A stretch of DNA of 64,000 nt from Pandoraea pulmonicola (GTDB lineage Bacteria; Pseudomonadota; Gammaproteobacteria; Burkholderiales; Burkholderiaceae), in NCBI RefSeq assembly GCF_000815105.2, contig NZ_CP010310.2:3906001-3970000 (forward strand), given 5' to 3'. The number at the start of each line of letters is the position of its first letter. The first letter of the stretch is position 1. Positions 8,271 through 17,829 of this stretch are shown here, piece after piece. Made by a program: the position numbers and the translations under genes. The notes below the pieces were generated by a model. That model did not search any database, was not told where the DNA came from, and was given only the letters and a program-made list of their open reading frames with translations.

Positions 8271-9419
8271 TCAGTTCCCCTTGTTCGGATTCACGAGGTA
8301 TTTCTCACCGGTAGCGCGCTTGCTGTACTCGGCAATCACTTCCGCACGAAGCATCTCCGCGAGCGAGATCTCCCCGGAATAGTGACTTCTGAACGTCGTC
8401 TTCAACTGGCTGGCGATTCGCGTTTTCAACTCAGTCGTCGCAGCGGCCCCAATCCTGCTAAGGAAAGTCGACATCAACCAACCGCCAACGCTCCATGCCA
8501 TGCCGAAGTTCCGTCGAATTTCGGTCGCCCCGGTGTCCAGTCCTCCGTATATGTAGACCTGCTTGAGCGTCGTCGAGCCGTAGCGGCTATATGCGTCTTG
8601 CGCTTTCCGGCTCAACGCCCGCTCCATGCACGTGAGGATCTGGCTGGCGAGCCCTCCCCCACCCGTCGCATCGAACGCGATCGTCGCACCGGTCTGCGCG
8701 AGCGCCTCAGTGAGATCGTCCATGAACGTGGGCGAACTGGTATCGCAGACGAACCTCGCCCCCTGGCGCTTAAGCAAATCGGCCTGCGACTGGCGACGCA
8801 CCACGTTCACCAGCGCAATGTTGTCTGCAATGCAAACCCGATTGAGCATCTGCCCCAGGTTGGAAGCCGCTGCCGTATGCACCAGGGCCACATGCCCTTC
8901 CCGGCGCATGGTTTCGATCATCCCGAGCGCGGTCAGCGGATTAACGAAGCTCGACGCCCCATCCCGCGGCGAGTGGTCCTCAGGGAGCACCATGCATTGA
9001 TCGGCGCGAACGCATCGATACTGCGAATACATGGCGCCACCGAATATGCTCACTGTCCGTCCGAGCAATGCCCGCGCACCGCTCGATGCGCCGGCATCAA
9101 CCACGATCCCGGCGCCTTCGTTGCCGATGGGCAGCGACGCATCGAGGCGTGCGGCCATCGCTTTCATGCCCGCCTCGGGCACGCGAGCGACGACAGTCGA
9201 TCGCTCATCGCTGCCATTGCAAACTGCAGTGTCCATATCAGCGGCGCCGAACAGCAATCCGATGTCGGAGGGATTGAGCGGAGAGGCTTCGATTCGGACC
9301 ACCACCTCATCGGGACCGGGACGTGGGACTTCCAGGCGGACGAGAGAAAGCTCCAGCGCTCCGCTCGCCTTGATCAGCGAACGAAGTTGAAGAAATGTCT
9401 TTGGAACGTGAAAGCTCAT
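8271..9419 (-). CDS. MDR-family zinc-binding-type dehydrogenase / quinone oxidoreductase
   Basis: 382 residues of the medium-chain dehydrogenase/reductase family. The GroES-like start has PGPDEVVVRIEASPLNPSD, then PIGNEGAGIVVDAG; the nucleotide-binding half has TALGMIETMRREGHVALVHTAAASNLGQ, then FDATGGGG. Cysteine zinc ligands are not evident, so it is more like the zinc-free NADPH:quinone or enone reductases. It is the last gene of the long minus-strand operon, 74 nt after the fusion gene, and probably reduces an enone or quinone intermediate of that pathway. Confidence 0.85.
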   Translation of the reverse strand: MSFHVPKTFLQLRSLIKASGALELSLVRLEVPRPGPDEVVVRIEASPLNPSDIGLLFGAADMDTAVCNGSDERSTVVARVPEAGMKAMAARLDASLPIGNEGAGIVVDAGASSGARALLGRTVSIFGGAMYSQYRCVRADQCMVLPEDHSPRDGASSFVNPLTALGMIETMRREGHVALVHTAAASNLGQMLNRVCIADNIALVNVVRRQSQADLLKRQGARFVCDTSSPTFMDDLTEALAQTGATIAFDATGGGGLASQILTCMERALSRKAQDAYSRYGSTTLKQVYIYGGLDTGATEIRRNFGMAWSVGGWLMSTFLSRIGAAATTELKTRIASQLKTTFRSHYSGEISLAEMLRAEVIAEYSKRATGEKYLVNPNKGN

Positions 9420-9493
9420 GAAACCGATTCCGTGAGTGGGTGTGCTGCGAATAGAAGAAAAGCGCGCCGATGGGGCAACCGAACCCTCGAACG

Positions 9494-11842
9494 TCAGTTC
9501 CGGTACAGGATCTCCATCACCGACGGATCCACGGGGCTCGGCGGCACCGGATACGCCTGCAGATCCGCCGCCGGCACCCCGGCCCGAAGCTTCGCGAGCA
9601 TTTCATCCGCGTCGAACCGCTGTCCGATCGGATTGGCATCCATCGCCCCCGACTTCACGAAAGCCAGAAACTCTTCGATCGTCTCCTGGTTATCGACCTG
9701 CAGCTCGACGCGATTCCGGTCGGGGTCCTCGTAGTACAACGATACCGTGGGACCGTGGTTGATCGTCAGAATGGGAACCACGCCCTTCGGCTTCAATCGT
9801 GCATAGGTCTCGAGCAGATCTGCCAGCGTCCCGAACGTGAATGCCACGTGCTCCAGTCCGACGGTGCCGGACGGACGGTCCACCATGCCCGGAACGCGCA
9901 CGACCGCCAGCCGATGGTGCTCGCTGTCGAATGTCATGAAACACGTCATGGCATCCTTGTGGGCCACTTGCGCGCTCAGCATGTCCCGATACCATTCGCA
10001 CATCGCCTCGAAGCGCTCGTCGGAGCGCAGCACGACGTGAGCCAGCTTCTTCGGGCGTACGCCGCCCTCGTCTTTCGAAACCATTCCTTCGGACTTCATC
10101 GAGTTCTCCATTTCGTCTGTTTTCCGTGCGCGCGAGGCTTCGCGAAAGACCCGCCCCGCCGCAAGTTCGTTTACCGCGGCGAAAATCTCGTCGCCCTGCG
10201 CGACGCCTGCCACCTGCCCGCACCAGAGGACGTGCCCGTCCGGACGCACCAGCGCAGCGTCTCCCCACCGGAAACCGTTGGCGTCGGCCAGCGCTTCCGG
10301 CACATCGACCTGGACGACATCGATGCCCGCCCCTTTCAGTGCATCCAGGTTCACCTGCCCGGCCGCCACGCCGCCGAACAGCAACAGCGAGAAGGTGTCC
10401 CGGCTGTAGAAGTCCAGCGTCGAACGACGTGTGCCCCCCGCGCCGATCCAGGCGTGTCCCAGGCGCGCCCCGCGGCGGATGACCGGCACATAGTCGTAAT
10501 CGGGGATCGCGCATTCCGAATCGTCTTCCGCATAGCTGAATCCGAGTTCGATGTTGAGCGCGTCCCAATGAGGCCGCTGCCTATCGATCGATGCCTGGAT
10601 CCGCGCTCGCTTCGCGGCGGCATCGGCGCCGGTGCCACTGACGCCGTAGTCGCGCTCCGGCGCCACCGGGCGTTGCACGACGCGATGGTCGGCGGGCGCG
10701 ATGAATGCGGCGCCGGCCACCTGCTGAACCTCCATTAGCTTCTGGAAGTTCTCCACGCTGTGCGTCCGGTTTCGCGCGGCCACCGGCGCCCGCTCCACCT
10801 CGTAGGTATCGAGCAATTCAGGCGCCGCGCGGCCCGACGCGACCATCGCCAGCTTCCAGGCCAGGTTATGGGCGTCCTGCACGCCGGTGTTGAGACCGAG
10901 TCCGCCAGTGGGTGGGAATCGGTGGGCCGCATCGCCGATCAGGAAGAACGGCCCTTTGCGGAAGGCCGAGGCCACCTGCGCACTCATGTTCCAGGACCCG
11001 ACACTCACAAGTTCGAGCGCCGCCTGCGGATCGCCGACCGCGCGGCGAGCCAGTTCGAGCATGACCTCGCCGGTGAAGTCCTCACGCGTTGCGTCGGGCG
11101 GCATTGCGCACATCAGCGCCCAGCTCTGGTCGAGATCGAACGAAATCAGGAAGCCCGGGACATCGTCATTTGCCACGAAATGAACCGGCCCCGTGTGCCC
11201 GCCGAGATAGCGATTGAGGTCCCCCTTGAAGTAGCAGGTCGCAAACCGCGCAATCGACGGCGGCCCGATCATTTCGATATCGAGCGCCTTTCGCACCTTG
11301 CTGCTCGCACCGTCGCAAGCAAGGACATAGTCGAATACCTCGCGCCGCGTCTGGCCGCCGGCGTCACTGATGGACAGGACGCCCTTGCCGTTTTCCATGC
11401 CGGCATCGAGAACGTCGTGACCGAAACGTACGTCGCCGCCCAGGGCCAGAAGGTGTTCGAGCAGAATGCCGCAGAACACGTTCTGCCCCATATTCAGCGT
11501 CCGCACAGGGCTGGCGCTGCGGCGGTACGCCTTCTGCTCCGCGTTTCCTTCGATCAGCAGTCGCCCGAATCGCGTGCCCGCGAACGATGACGACCAGGTC
11601 ACGCACAGCATCCTGTCCTCCCGAGATGCGGCGGCTTCCATCGTCTCGAACAGGCCGAGTTCACGGAGGATCTCGCAGGTCCGAGTGTTGACGACATGCG
11701 CTTGCGGCAACTTCGCGATCGAATCGCTGCGCTCGTAGATCGTCGCGTCGAGCCCTTTTTTCTTCAGCAGGATCGCCGTGATCAATCCCGCCGGACCGGC
11801 GCCCACGATAGCAATGCGGGGTTTTGTGTTCTGCGTTTTCAT
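9494..11842 (-). CDS. Fusion of FAD-dependent monooxygenase with C-terminal VOC (extradiol-like) domain
   Basis: 782 residues from ATG 11842, which has AAGG 8 nt upstream; a TTG 18 nt earlier extends the frame. Residues about 8-575 are a class A flavin hydroxylase: IVGAGPAG, then ACDGASSKVR, then FLIGDAAHRFPPTGG and NTGVQDAHNLAWK, with a thioredoxin-like tail ending DGHVLW. Residues about 597-720 are a vicinal-oxygen-chelate domain with a plausible metal triad: H in KLAHVV (about 602), H in LEHVAF (about 665) and E in RNRVEL (about 713). The linker contains ATG codons, one after GGAG, so a separate VOC product by internal initiation is possible. A hydroxylase joined to a ring-cleavage-like domain could hydroxylate and then cleave or isomerise the product. 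VOC function is inference. Confidence 0.87.
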   Translation of the reverse strand: MKTQNTKPRIAIVGAGPAGLITAILLKKKGLDATIYERSDSIAKLPQAHVVNTRTCEILRELGLFETMEAAASREDRMLCVTWSSSFAGTRFGRLLIEGNAEQKAYRRSASPVRTLNMGQNVFCGILLEHLLALGGDVRFGHDVLDAGMENGKGVLSISDAGGQTRREVFDYVLACDGASSKVRKALDIEMIGPPSIARFATCYFKGDLNRYLGGHTGPVHFVANDDVPGFLISFDLDQSWALMCAMPPDATREDFTGEVMLELARRAVGDPQAALELVSVGSWNMSAQVASAFRKGPFFLIGDAAHRFPPTGGLGLNTGVQDAHNLAWKLAMVASGRAAPELLDTYEVERAPVAARNRTHSVENFQKLMEVQQVAGAAFIAPADHRVVQRPVAPERDYGVSGTGADAAAKRARIQASIDRQRPHWDALNIELGFSYAEDDSECAIPDYDYVPVIRRGARLGHAWIGAGGTRRSTLDFYSRDTFSLLLFGGVAAGQVNLDALKGAGIDVVQVDVPEALADANGFRWGDAALVRPDGHVLWCGQVAGVAQGDEIFAAVNELAAGRVFREASRARKTDEMENSMKSEGMVSKDEGGVRPKKLAHVVLRSDERFEAMCEWYRDMLSAQVAHKDAMTCFMTFDSEHHRLAVVRVPGMVDRPSGTVGLEHVAFTFGTLADLLETYARLKPKGVVPILTINHGPTVSLYYEDPDRNRVELQVDNQETIEEFLAFVKSGAMDANPIGQRFDADEMLAKLRAGVPAADLQAYPVPPSPVDPSVMEILYRN

Positions 11843-11871
11843 ATTCGACACCTTGTTCAAAGAACGATGCT

Positions 11872-12798
11872 TCAGATCGTTACCTTCTCTTTGCCCTTCA
11901 GGCCCAGCATCTCGCGGGCTTCCGAGGGCGTTGCGATCTCCAGGCCGAGACGCTCGAGCACATCGCGGATCCTCCAGACCTGCTCGGCGTTGGATGTCGC
12001 CAGTTGGCCCGAGCCGATCGTAAGAGAATCCTCCAGTCCAACGCGTACATTCCCTCCCATCAGCGCCGCCTGCGTCACTAGCGGCATCTGGTGACGACCG
12101 GCCCCCAATACGGACCAGCGGTAGTCATCGCCGAACAACTTGTCCGCGATGCGCTTCATGTGAGTCAGATTCTCCGGATCCGCTCCGATCCCGCCGAGAA
12201 CTCCCAGGACGAACTGCACGAACGGTGTCTTGACGAAGCCGCGATCCACGAAGTGCTTCAGCGTGTAGAGATGGCCAACGTCATAGCATTCGAATTCGAA
12301 ACGAGTGCCGAGAGGCTTCGCCAGCCGTTCGAACAGTTGCTCGATGTCGCCGAAGGTATTCCGGAAAATCGCGTGTCTCGACGCTTCGAGATAGGCGGGC
12401 TCCCATGCATGTTGCCAGTTCTTGATTTTGTCGAGGATCGGGAAAAAGCCGAAGTTCAGCGAGCCAACGTTGCAGGACGCCATTTCTGGCGAAAACGCCA
12501 GCGCCGCCTCGAGTCGCTGGTCCAGATCCATGGTGTGCGCGCCACCCGTCGTGATGTTGATGATCGCGTCCGTTTCGCTATGGATGGGGTGCAGGAACTC
12601 CCGGAACACGTCCGCACTGGGCGTCGGTCGGCCGTCGTTCGGATCCCGTGCGTGCAGGTGAAGCACCGCGGCACCGGCCTCCCAGGCCGCAATGGCCGCC
12701 TCCGCGATCTGGGCGGGCGTAATCGGCAAATGAGGCGACATCGTCGGCGTGTGGATGGAGCCTGTGACCGCACAGGTGATGACGACTTTTCGAGACAT
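11872..12798 (-). CDS. BKACE family beta-keto acid cleavage enzyme (DUF849)
   Basis: 308 residues with the family's N-terminal VVITCAVTGSIHTP and zinc-binding AAVLHLHARDP (H47, H49), then the C-terminal MGGNVRVGLEDSL. BKACE enzymes condense a beta-keto acid with acetyl-CoA to give acetoacetate and a new CoA thioester. This is a way to bring a keto-acid fragment into CoA metabolism. It lies between the RND transporter (46 nt upstream) and the monooxygenase-VOC fusion (29 nt downstream), so it is likely a late step in the same pathway. Confidence 0.9.
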   Translation of the reverse strand: MSRKVVITCAVTGSIHTPTMSPHLPITPAQIAEAAIAAWEAGAAVLHLHARDPNDGRPTPSADVFREFLHPIHSETDAIINITTGGAHTMDLDQRLEAALAFSPEMASCNVGSLNFGFFPILDKIKNWQHAWEPAYLEASRHAIFRNTFGDIEQLFERLAKPLGTRFEFECYDVGHLYTLKHFVDRGFVKTPFVQFVLGVLGGIGADPENLTHMKRIADKLFGDDYRWSVLGAGRHQMPLVTQAALMGGNVRVGLEDSLTIGSGQLATSNAEQVWRIRDVLERLGLEIATPSEAREMLGLKGKEKVTI

Positions 12799-12844
12799 GG
12801 AACCTCCATGGATGTCATGGTTGATGGGTTGGCCCGAGGGCGAC

Positions 12845-15268
12845 TCACTGCTCCGCTCCGAGTGCCACCGTCTCCGTTTTTGCCTGGCTCGCGAGGGCGG
12901 CCGGGCGCAGGAGTAAACAGGCCAGGGCGGGAAGAAGCACCAGCGCGCCGAGCATGTTCCAGAGGAACATGAACGCGAGCAGAATGCCCATGTCGGCCTG
13001 GAACTTGATTGGGCTCGCGACCCACGTGATCACCCCGATGGCGAGCGTGATCCCGGTGAGCATGACGACCTTGCCGGTGAAGATAAGCGCCTGGTGATAG
13101 GCCTGCGACAACGTCATGCCCTCTCGCAATCGCGCGAGCAGTATGGAAAGGATGTAAAGCGCGTAGTCCACCCCGATCCCGACGCCCAGCGCGACCACGG
13201 GGAGCGTCGCCACCTTGACCCCGATTCCGAGCGCCACCATGAGTGCCTCGGCCAGGAACGATGTCAGCACCAGCGGGATCACCGCCACGGCGACCGCCCG
13301 CCACGAGCGGAACGTGGCGTAGGCGAGCATCACCACGGCGGCGTAGACGAGCCACAGCATCTTTCGCCACGCGTCGCGCACGACGATGTTCGTGGCGGCG
13401 TCCACCCCCGCCGAACCGGCAGCCAGCAGGAACTTCGCGTCCTGAGTGTCGTTCTTTGCCGCGAAGGCCTGTACGTGGTCCACCACCCGGGTCAGCGTCT
13501 CGGCCCGGTGATCCTTGAGGTAGACGTACATCGTCAGCAAGTCGCAGGCATCGTTGTAGAGGCCGCGCGGCGCGTTCGCCGTAATCGAATTGACCATGTC
13601 CTGGCTCGGCAGCAACTCGTACCACTTCGGGTTGCCCTCGTTCAATCCGACCAAGGCGCGTCGATTGAGCAGTCCCAGCGTGTTCGTCGACTCGACCCCC
13701 TGGATCTGACGCAGTTGCCACTCCAGTGCGTCGACCTTCAGGACGGTGCCGATACGCGTACATTCGCCCGGCGGGGTCTTGACGAGCACGGCCAGCACAT
13801 CGCTCGATGCGCCGTAGGAAGCATTGACGAAGGCGACGTCTCGGTTGTATCGGCTGTGCGCGCGCAACTCCGGTGCGCCCGGGTCGAGGTCGCCAATGGA
13901 CAGATGCTTGCTTACCGCGAAGCCGATGACGAGCATCACCGCAGCGCCGGCGACGGTCGCAGCCGCCCAGGTCGGGCGCGTGAATCGATCCAGGAAGCGC
14001 CATATCGAACGGCGGGTTCCTTCCGTCGCATCCTCGCCATGGGATTCGAGGCTGCGCTCCGCAGCGGATCGATTGACGCCGACATAGCTCAACAGGACGG
14101 GAAGCAGGATCAAATTAGTGAAGATCAACGCCGCCACCCCCATCGACGCGGCAATGGCCAGTTCGCGAATGGCTTGAATGTCGATGACGAGAAGTACGGC
14201 AAATCCCACCGCATCGGCAAGAAGCGCTGTCAGGCCGGCGAGAAAGAGTCGCCGGAACGTCAGCCGCGCCGCGGTGAGCTTGCTCGCCCCTCGGCCGATG
14301 TCCTGCATGATCCCGTTCATCTTCTGCGTTCCGTGGCTCATGCCGATCGCGAACACGAGAAACGGCACCAGGATCGAATAGGGATCGACGGAAAAACCGA
14401 GCAACGGCAGGAGCCCCAGTTGCCACACGACCGCCGTCAGGGAGCTGACAACCACCAGGACCGTGGAGCGCAGGCACCGCGTATAGGCAAATACGATGCC
14501 GCCGGCGATGACGACCGCCAGCGCGAAGAACAGCAGGACAGACCGGACGCCATCGATCAGATCGCCCACCAGCTTGGCGAATCCGGTGATATGGATCTCG
14601 ACTCTCTGGCGCTCGTACCGCGCACGCAGTTCCTCGAGGTTGCGGGAGAATCTGCCGTAGTCCAACGGCTCGCCATCGATCCCTTTGTTCAGCAGCGGAA
14701 CGAAGATCATGCTGGAACGTCCGTCCAGCGCGACGATCTGCCCGATCTCCCCGGAGCGCGCAACGTTGGCCGCGAGTTGCTGCAGGCTTTTCGATGAACC
14801 ATCGTAGCCGTCGGGGATGACCGGGCCTCCCTCGAGCCCGTCCTCGGTGACGCCGGTCCACCGCGTGGCGGGCGTCCACAGACTTTTCACCCCGCCACGG
14901 GCGACGCCGGGCGTCAGATACAGTTCGTCGTTGATCTTGCGCAACGTCGCCATGTAGCTCGCATCGTAGATGCTCCCATTCGGGTTGCGGACGGCCACGC
15001 GCACCGCATTTCCCAAACCGTAAAGCTGGGTTTCGTAGCGCAGGAAATTGACGATGAACGGATGCGACGTCGGGATGGTTTTTTCGTAGCTCGCTGACAG
15101 ACGCAGATGGCTGGCCTGCCAGCCGAGCAACAGCGTGATGAGTGCGCACAATACAACGACCATGGCGCGATGATTGAACAGCACCCGCTCGATGCGGGAG
15201 CCGGAGGACGTATCGAATCGCGACATTTCGGCAACCGTTGACTGCTTGGGGGATTGAGGATGGCTCAT
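12845..15268 (-). CDS. RND superfamily (MMPL-type) transporter
   Basis: 807 residues with two repeated halves, each with a large periplasmic loop and a cluster of membrane segments (12 in all). One TM lies near residues 30-50, a cluster near 225-400, one near 435-455, and a final cluster near 640-790. Such proteins export or move hydrophobic molecules using the proton gradient and differ from AcrB-type pumps in lacking an MFP partner nearby. Its ATG overlaps the YCF48-like stop by 4 nt (ATGA), giving translational coupling. The set RND + YCF48-like + DUF1329 + DUF1302 recurs in hydrocarbon and steroid catabolic loci; uptake or export of a hydrophobic substrate is inferred. Confidence 0.88.
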   Translation of the reverse strand: MSHPQSPKQSTVAEMSRFDTSSGSRIERVLFNHRAMVVVLCALITLLLGWQASHLRLSASYEKTIPTSHPFIVNFLRYETQLYGLGNAVRVAVRNPNGSIYDASYMATLRKINDELYLTPGVARGGVKSLWTPATRWTGVTEDGLEGGPVIPDGYDGSSKSLQQLAANVARSGEIGQIVALDGRSSMIFVPLLNKGIDGEPLDYGRFSRNLEELRARYERQRVEIHITGFAKLVGDLIDGVRSVLLFFALAVVIAGGIVFAYTRCLRSTVLVVVSSLTAVVWQLGLLPLLGFSVDPYSILVPFLVFAIGMSHGTQKMNGIMQDIGRGASKLTAARLTFRRLFLAGLTALLADAVGFAVLLVIDIQAIRELAIAASMGVAALIFTNLILLPVLLSYVGVNRSAAERSLESHGEDATEGTRRSIWRFLDRFTRPTWAAATVAGAAVMLVIGFAVSKHLSIGDLDPGAPELRAHSRYNRDVAFVNASYGASSDVLAVLVKTPPGECTRIGTVLKVDALEWQLRQIQGVESTNTLGLLNRRALVGLNEGNPKWYELLPSQDMVNSITANAPRGLYNDACDLLTMYVYLKDHRAETLTRVVDHVQAFAAKNDTQDAKFLLAAGSAGVDAATNIVVRDAWRKMLWLVYAAVVMLAYATFRSWRAVAVAVIPLVLTSFLAEALMVALGIGVKVATLPVVALGVGIGVDYALYILSILLARLREGMTLSQAYHQALIFTGKVVMLTGITLAIGVITWVASPIKFQADMGILLAFMFLWNMLGALVLLPALACLLLRPAALASQAKTETVALGAEQ

Positions 15269-16371
15269 CGCGCGACGCTCCGGCTTGGCGGTGATGGCAG
15301 CGCGAGACGTAAAACTCCCGCAGCGCCGAGCGCCAGAATGTCACCGGCGTCCAGCGGCAGTACGGCCGACAGCGGCGGCTGCGGCGGAACATCGAGCAAC
15401 GTCAGGCGCCCTCCCATAAAGCCCACGAAGCATTGCCCCGCCTGGTTCGACAGGAGAACGGCGCCATTGGCGAGAGCGACGGCCGAACTGAACGAGACCT
15501 GACCCGCGCCCGCAAAACGAGTCCAGGACTCTCCGGCGTCGGAGGAATAGAACGCATTGCCGCGGAGTCCGGCGATGACGATCTCGCGGTCGCTCAGGAA
15601 GACGCTGCTGAACCAGCTTCCTTCATACGGGCTGCTGAGTGGACGAAAGTGCCTCGCGCCGTCCCTGGACCGAAGCAGAAGCCCCTGCTCCCCCGAAATC
15701 AGGACGACATCGCCTCGTGCGCGAATGGAATACAAATGCAGTCCTTTGGGATTGACCAGACGATCCGCCGCGCTCGTCCACGTCTTCCCGCCGTCAGTCG
15801 TCTCGAAGAACTGGTTGTAGGCCCCCACGACGAAACCATGCGACGCATCGACGAACCATAGGTCGAGCAGCGGCGCCGTTGCGCTGTTCGCAGCGACCTG
15901 CTTCGCAATTTCGAGCTGCGCAAGGGTTTCGCGATCGGCGGGGAACTGCCGAACGCGATCCGTTGCCGCGTCCAGGGCTATCCGGCCGAGTTGCGTCCCG
16001 TCGGTCTGCCGCTGCCAGGTGTTGCCCCCGTCGTTCGTGTGCAGGATCACACCGCCGTGCCCGACCGCCCAGCCTTGCCGCGCGTCCACGAACTGCAGCG
16101 CTGTCAGCGTGACTGCGACGGGTACGCGTGCAGCCTGCCTCCAGTTGCGCCCGCCGTCGTCGGAAAGCACGACGATGCCATGCTCTCCTGCCGCGACGAC
16201 GCGTGTGCCGGCCATTGCCGCGGCCTGGAGCACGTTCCGCTCGGGATATCTGACAGAGAGCGCATCCTGTCCCAGCGCCGGAAACGTGGCCGACGCCTGA
16301 GCGGACGCGCAAGAGAGGAGCATCAACGTGCAACATGCTGCAGATGCCCATCGGCGAAGCGAGGAATTCAT
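15265..16371 (-). CDS. Secreted YCF48-like (BNR-repeat beta-propeller) protein
   Basis: 368 residues. A signal peptide is visible: positive start, CCTLMLLSCA core, and ASA cleavage site. Repeated propeller motifs of the form SDDGGRNW, TNDGGNTW, TTDGGKTW and SSDAGESW follow, as in the YCF48/Hcf136 family. ATG 16371 begins the signal peptide, with a GGGA ribosome site upstream; the frame stays open to 16452 without conserved sequence. It overlaps the RND gene by 4 nt, suggesting the propeller acts with the transporter in the periplasm. Function within the complex unknown. Confidence 0.85.
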   Translation of the reverse strand: MNSSLRRWASAACCTLMLLSCASAQASATFPALGQDALSVRYPERNVLQAAAMAGTRVVAAGEHGIVVLSDDGGRNWRQAARVPVAVTLTALQFVDARQGWAVGHGGVILHTNDGGNTWQRQTDGTQLGRIALDAATDRVRQFPADRETLAQLEIAKQVAANSATAPLLDLWFVDASHGFVVGAYNQFFETTDGGKTWTSAADRLVNPKGLHLYSIRARGDVVLISGEQGLLLRSRDGARHFRPLSSPYEGSWFSSVFLSDREIVIAGLRGNAFYSSDAGESWTRFAGAGQVSFSSAVALANGAVLLSNQAGQCFVGFMGGRLTLLDVPPQPPLSAVLPLDAGDILALGAAGVLRLALPSPPSRSVAR

Positions 16372-16460
16372 CGAACATCCCAAATCGTAAAGGCCGGACC
16401 ATGCCACGGTCAGCGGCCGCGGTAACGCGAGAACGCGACAGCGTTCATGCACGGGCGATT

Positions 16461-17816
16461 TCAGCGAACGCCTTCCCCGGCCATCGCATCGGGGGTGAAG
16501 GTGGCGTCCTTGAACGCGGGACGCTTGGGCACATACATCGCATTTCGCTCGTTGGTGATGCCGCTGACGAACGACGAGCCGGTGGTCAGGTCATAGACGC
16601 CCCAGTTGATCTGCTCGGTCGCGGGAACATCGGACATCACGACTGGCAGCGCAAACGGAATTCGCGCCAATTGGCCGTTGGCGTCATAGCGCTCGGCCAT
16701 GACGGCGTCCCAACTGTCTTCGTCCACGTAGTAGCGGCTCTTCGGAGACGTGTGTCGCTCACCGCTCTTGAGCGTCGCCTCGACGACCCATACACGATGC
16801 AGTTCCCAACGGATGAAGTCAGGGTTCAGGTGGTGCTGGCCGAGGAGCTCGCTGTCTTTTGCCGGCTGCAGCGCACGATTGGCGTTGTAGGGGATGTACA
16901 TTTCACGCTTGCCCAGCAACTTCCAGTCGAACTTGTCGAGACGGCCGGTGAAAACGGACACCTCGTCGAACGTGGCCACCCCTGCGGAAAATGGCGTCAG
17001 CGTGTCGCAGCACGAATTGGGGAGTTTTCGAACTCTGCGCTGCCCCGTCAGGTAGACCCACGCCGCCGTTTTCGACTCATCGAGGTTCATTCGGTCGGTG
17101 ATCGCCTCACCGGCCCGGATCGCCGGCCCCCGAGTGAGCGAACGAATCATGTAGTACTCGTTGTTGAACTTTTCGGGGGTCTGCGCGTAGTACGGCATCC
17201 AGACGTCGTTCGACGCGTCGACAACGTTCACCCACGTGCCGTCCGGCGTCAGTTGATACGCCTTGCCTTCCAGATGCCAGGACTCGCCGCGCCAGCGAAG
17301 CTGGTGATTCCACATGACCTCCAGGCCCGACTTCGGAATCGGGAACGGAATGCCACCGTAGACGCCCTGCGGCACTGGCCCGGAACTCGTCTCCACCAGT
17401 TTTGCATTCACGGCGTTCTTGGCCGTGTTGTCGTACACCCACTGCGGAGCAATCGCGGTTCGGTGCGTTTTATATACATCGACCCGGAAGGTATTCGGGT
17501 ACTTCTGCAGGAGCGCCTTCGTCCCTTCCGTCAATTGACCCGAGTACTGGGCCATGTTTTTGGCGGTGATCGAATTCAGCGGCTTCTCGGCGGCAAACGG
17601 ATCGCTTCGGCGACCGTTGTTCAATCCGGCGTTCGGGGTCGGCGCGCCAGTCCACGCCGGGATGGTGCCGTCCTTGTTACCGGCGCGCTCGGCGCCGAAC
17701 GGCGTCAGCGTGGTCTTGAGTTGAGCGGCGTCCTCGGCGCTCACGGCACTGTGCGCCGCTCCCGCCATCAGCGAGAGAGTCAGGGCAAGTGCGGACGAGA
17801 TTTGAATCGACTTCAC
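16461..17816 (-). CDS. DUF1329 family secreted protein
   Basis: 451 residues from GTG 17816, which has GGAG 7 nt upstream and opens a signal peptide with core SSALALTLSLMAGAAHS. An upstream ATG at 17858 lacks these features. DUF1329 proteins have a LolA/LolB-like lipid-carrier fold; phrases here such as GGIPFPIPKSGLEVMWNHQL and SRYYVDEDSWDA are characteristic. It lies 13 nt after the DUF1302 gene. The pairing DUF1302-DUF1329 is common next to RND/YCF48 genes, and a role in moving a lipid or hydrophobic ligand between membranes is inferred. Confidence 0.87.
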   Translation of the reverse strand: MKSIQISSALALTLSLMAGAAHSAVSAEDAAQLKTTLTPFGAERAGNKDGTIPAWTGAPTPNAGLNNGRRSDPFAAEKPLNSITAKNMAQYSGQLTEGTKALLQKYPNTFRVDVYKTHRTAIAPQWVYDNTAKNAVNAKLVETSSGPVPQGVYGGIPFPIPKSGLEVMWNHQLRWRGESWHLEGKAYQLTPDGTWVNVVDASNDVWMPYYAQTPEKFNNEYYMIRSLTRGPAIRAGEAITDRMNLDESKTAAWVYLTGQRRVRKLPNSCCDTLTPFSAGVATFDEVSVFTGRLDKFDWKLLGKREMYIPYNANRALQPAKDSELLGQHHLNPDFIRWELHRVWVVEATLKSGERHTSPKSRYYVDEDSWDAVMAERYDANGQLARIPFALPVVMSDVPATEQINWGVYDLTTGSSFVSGITNERNAMYVPKRPAFKDATFTPDAMAGEGVR

Positions 17817-17829
17817 GTGGCATCTCCAT

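Noticed and set aside
12456..14003. 515-residue open frame opposite or offset within BKACE and RND genes
   Set aside because: Repetitive Arg/Gly/Ala-rich out-of-frame translation; the true frames give full conserved families.
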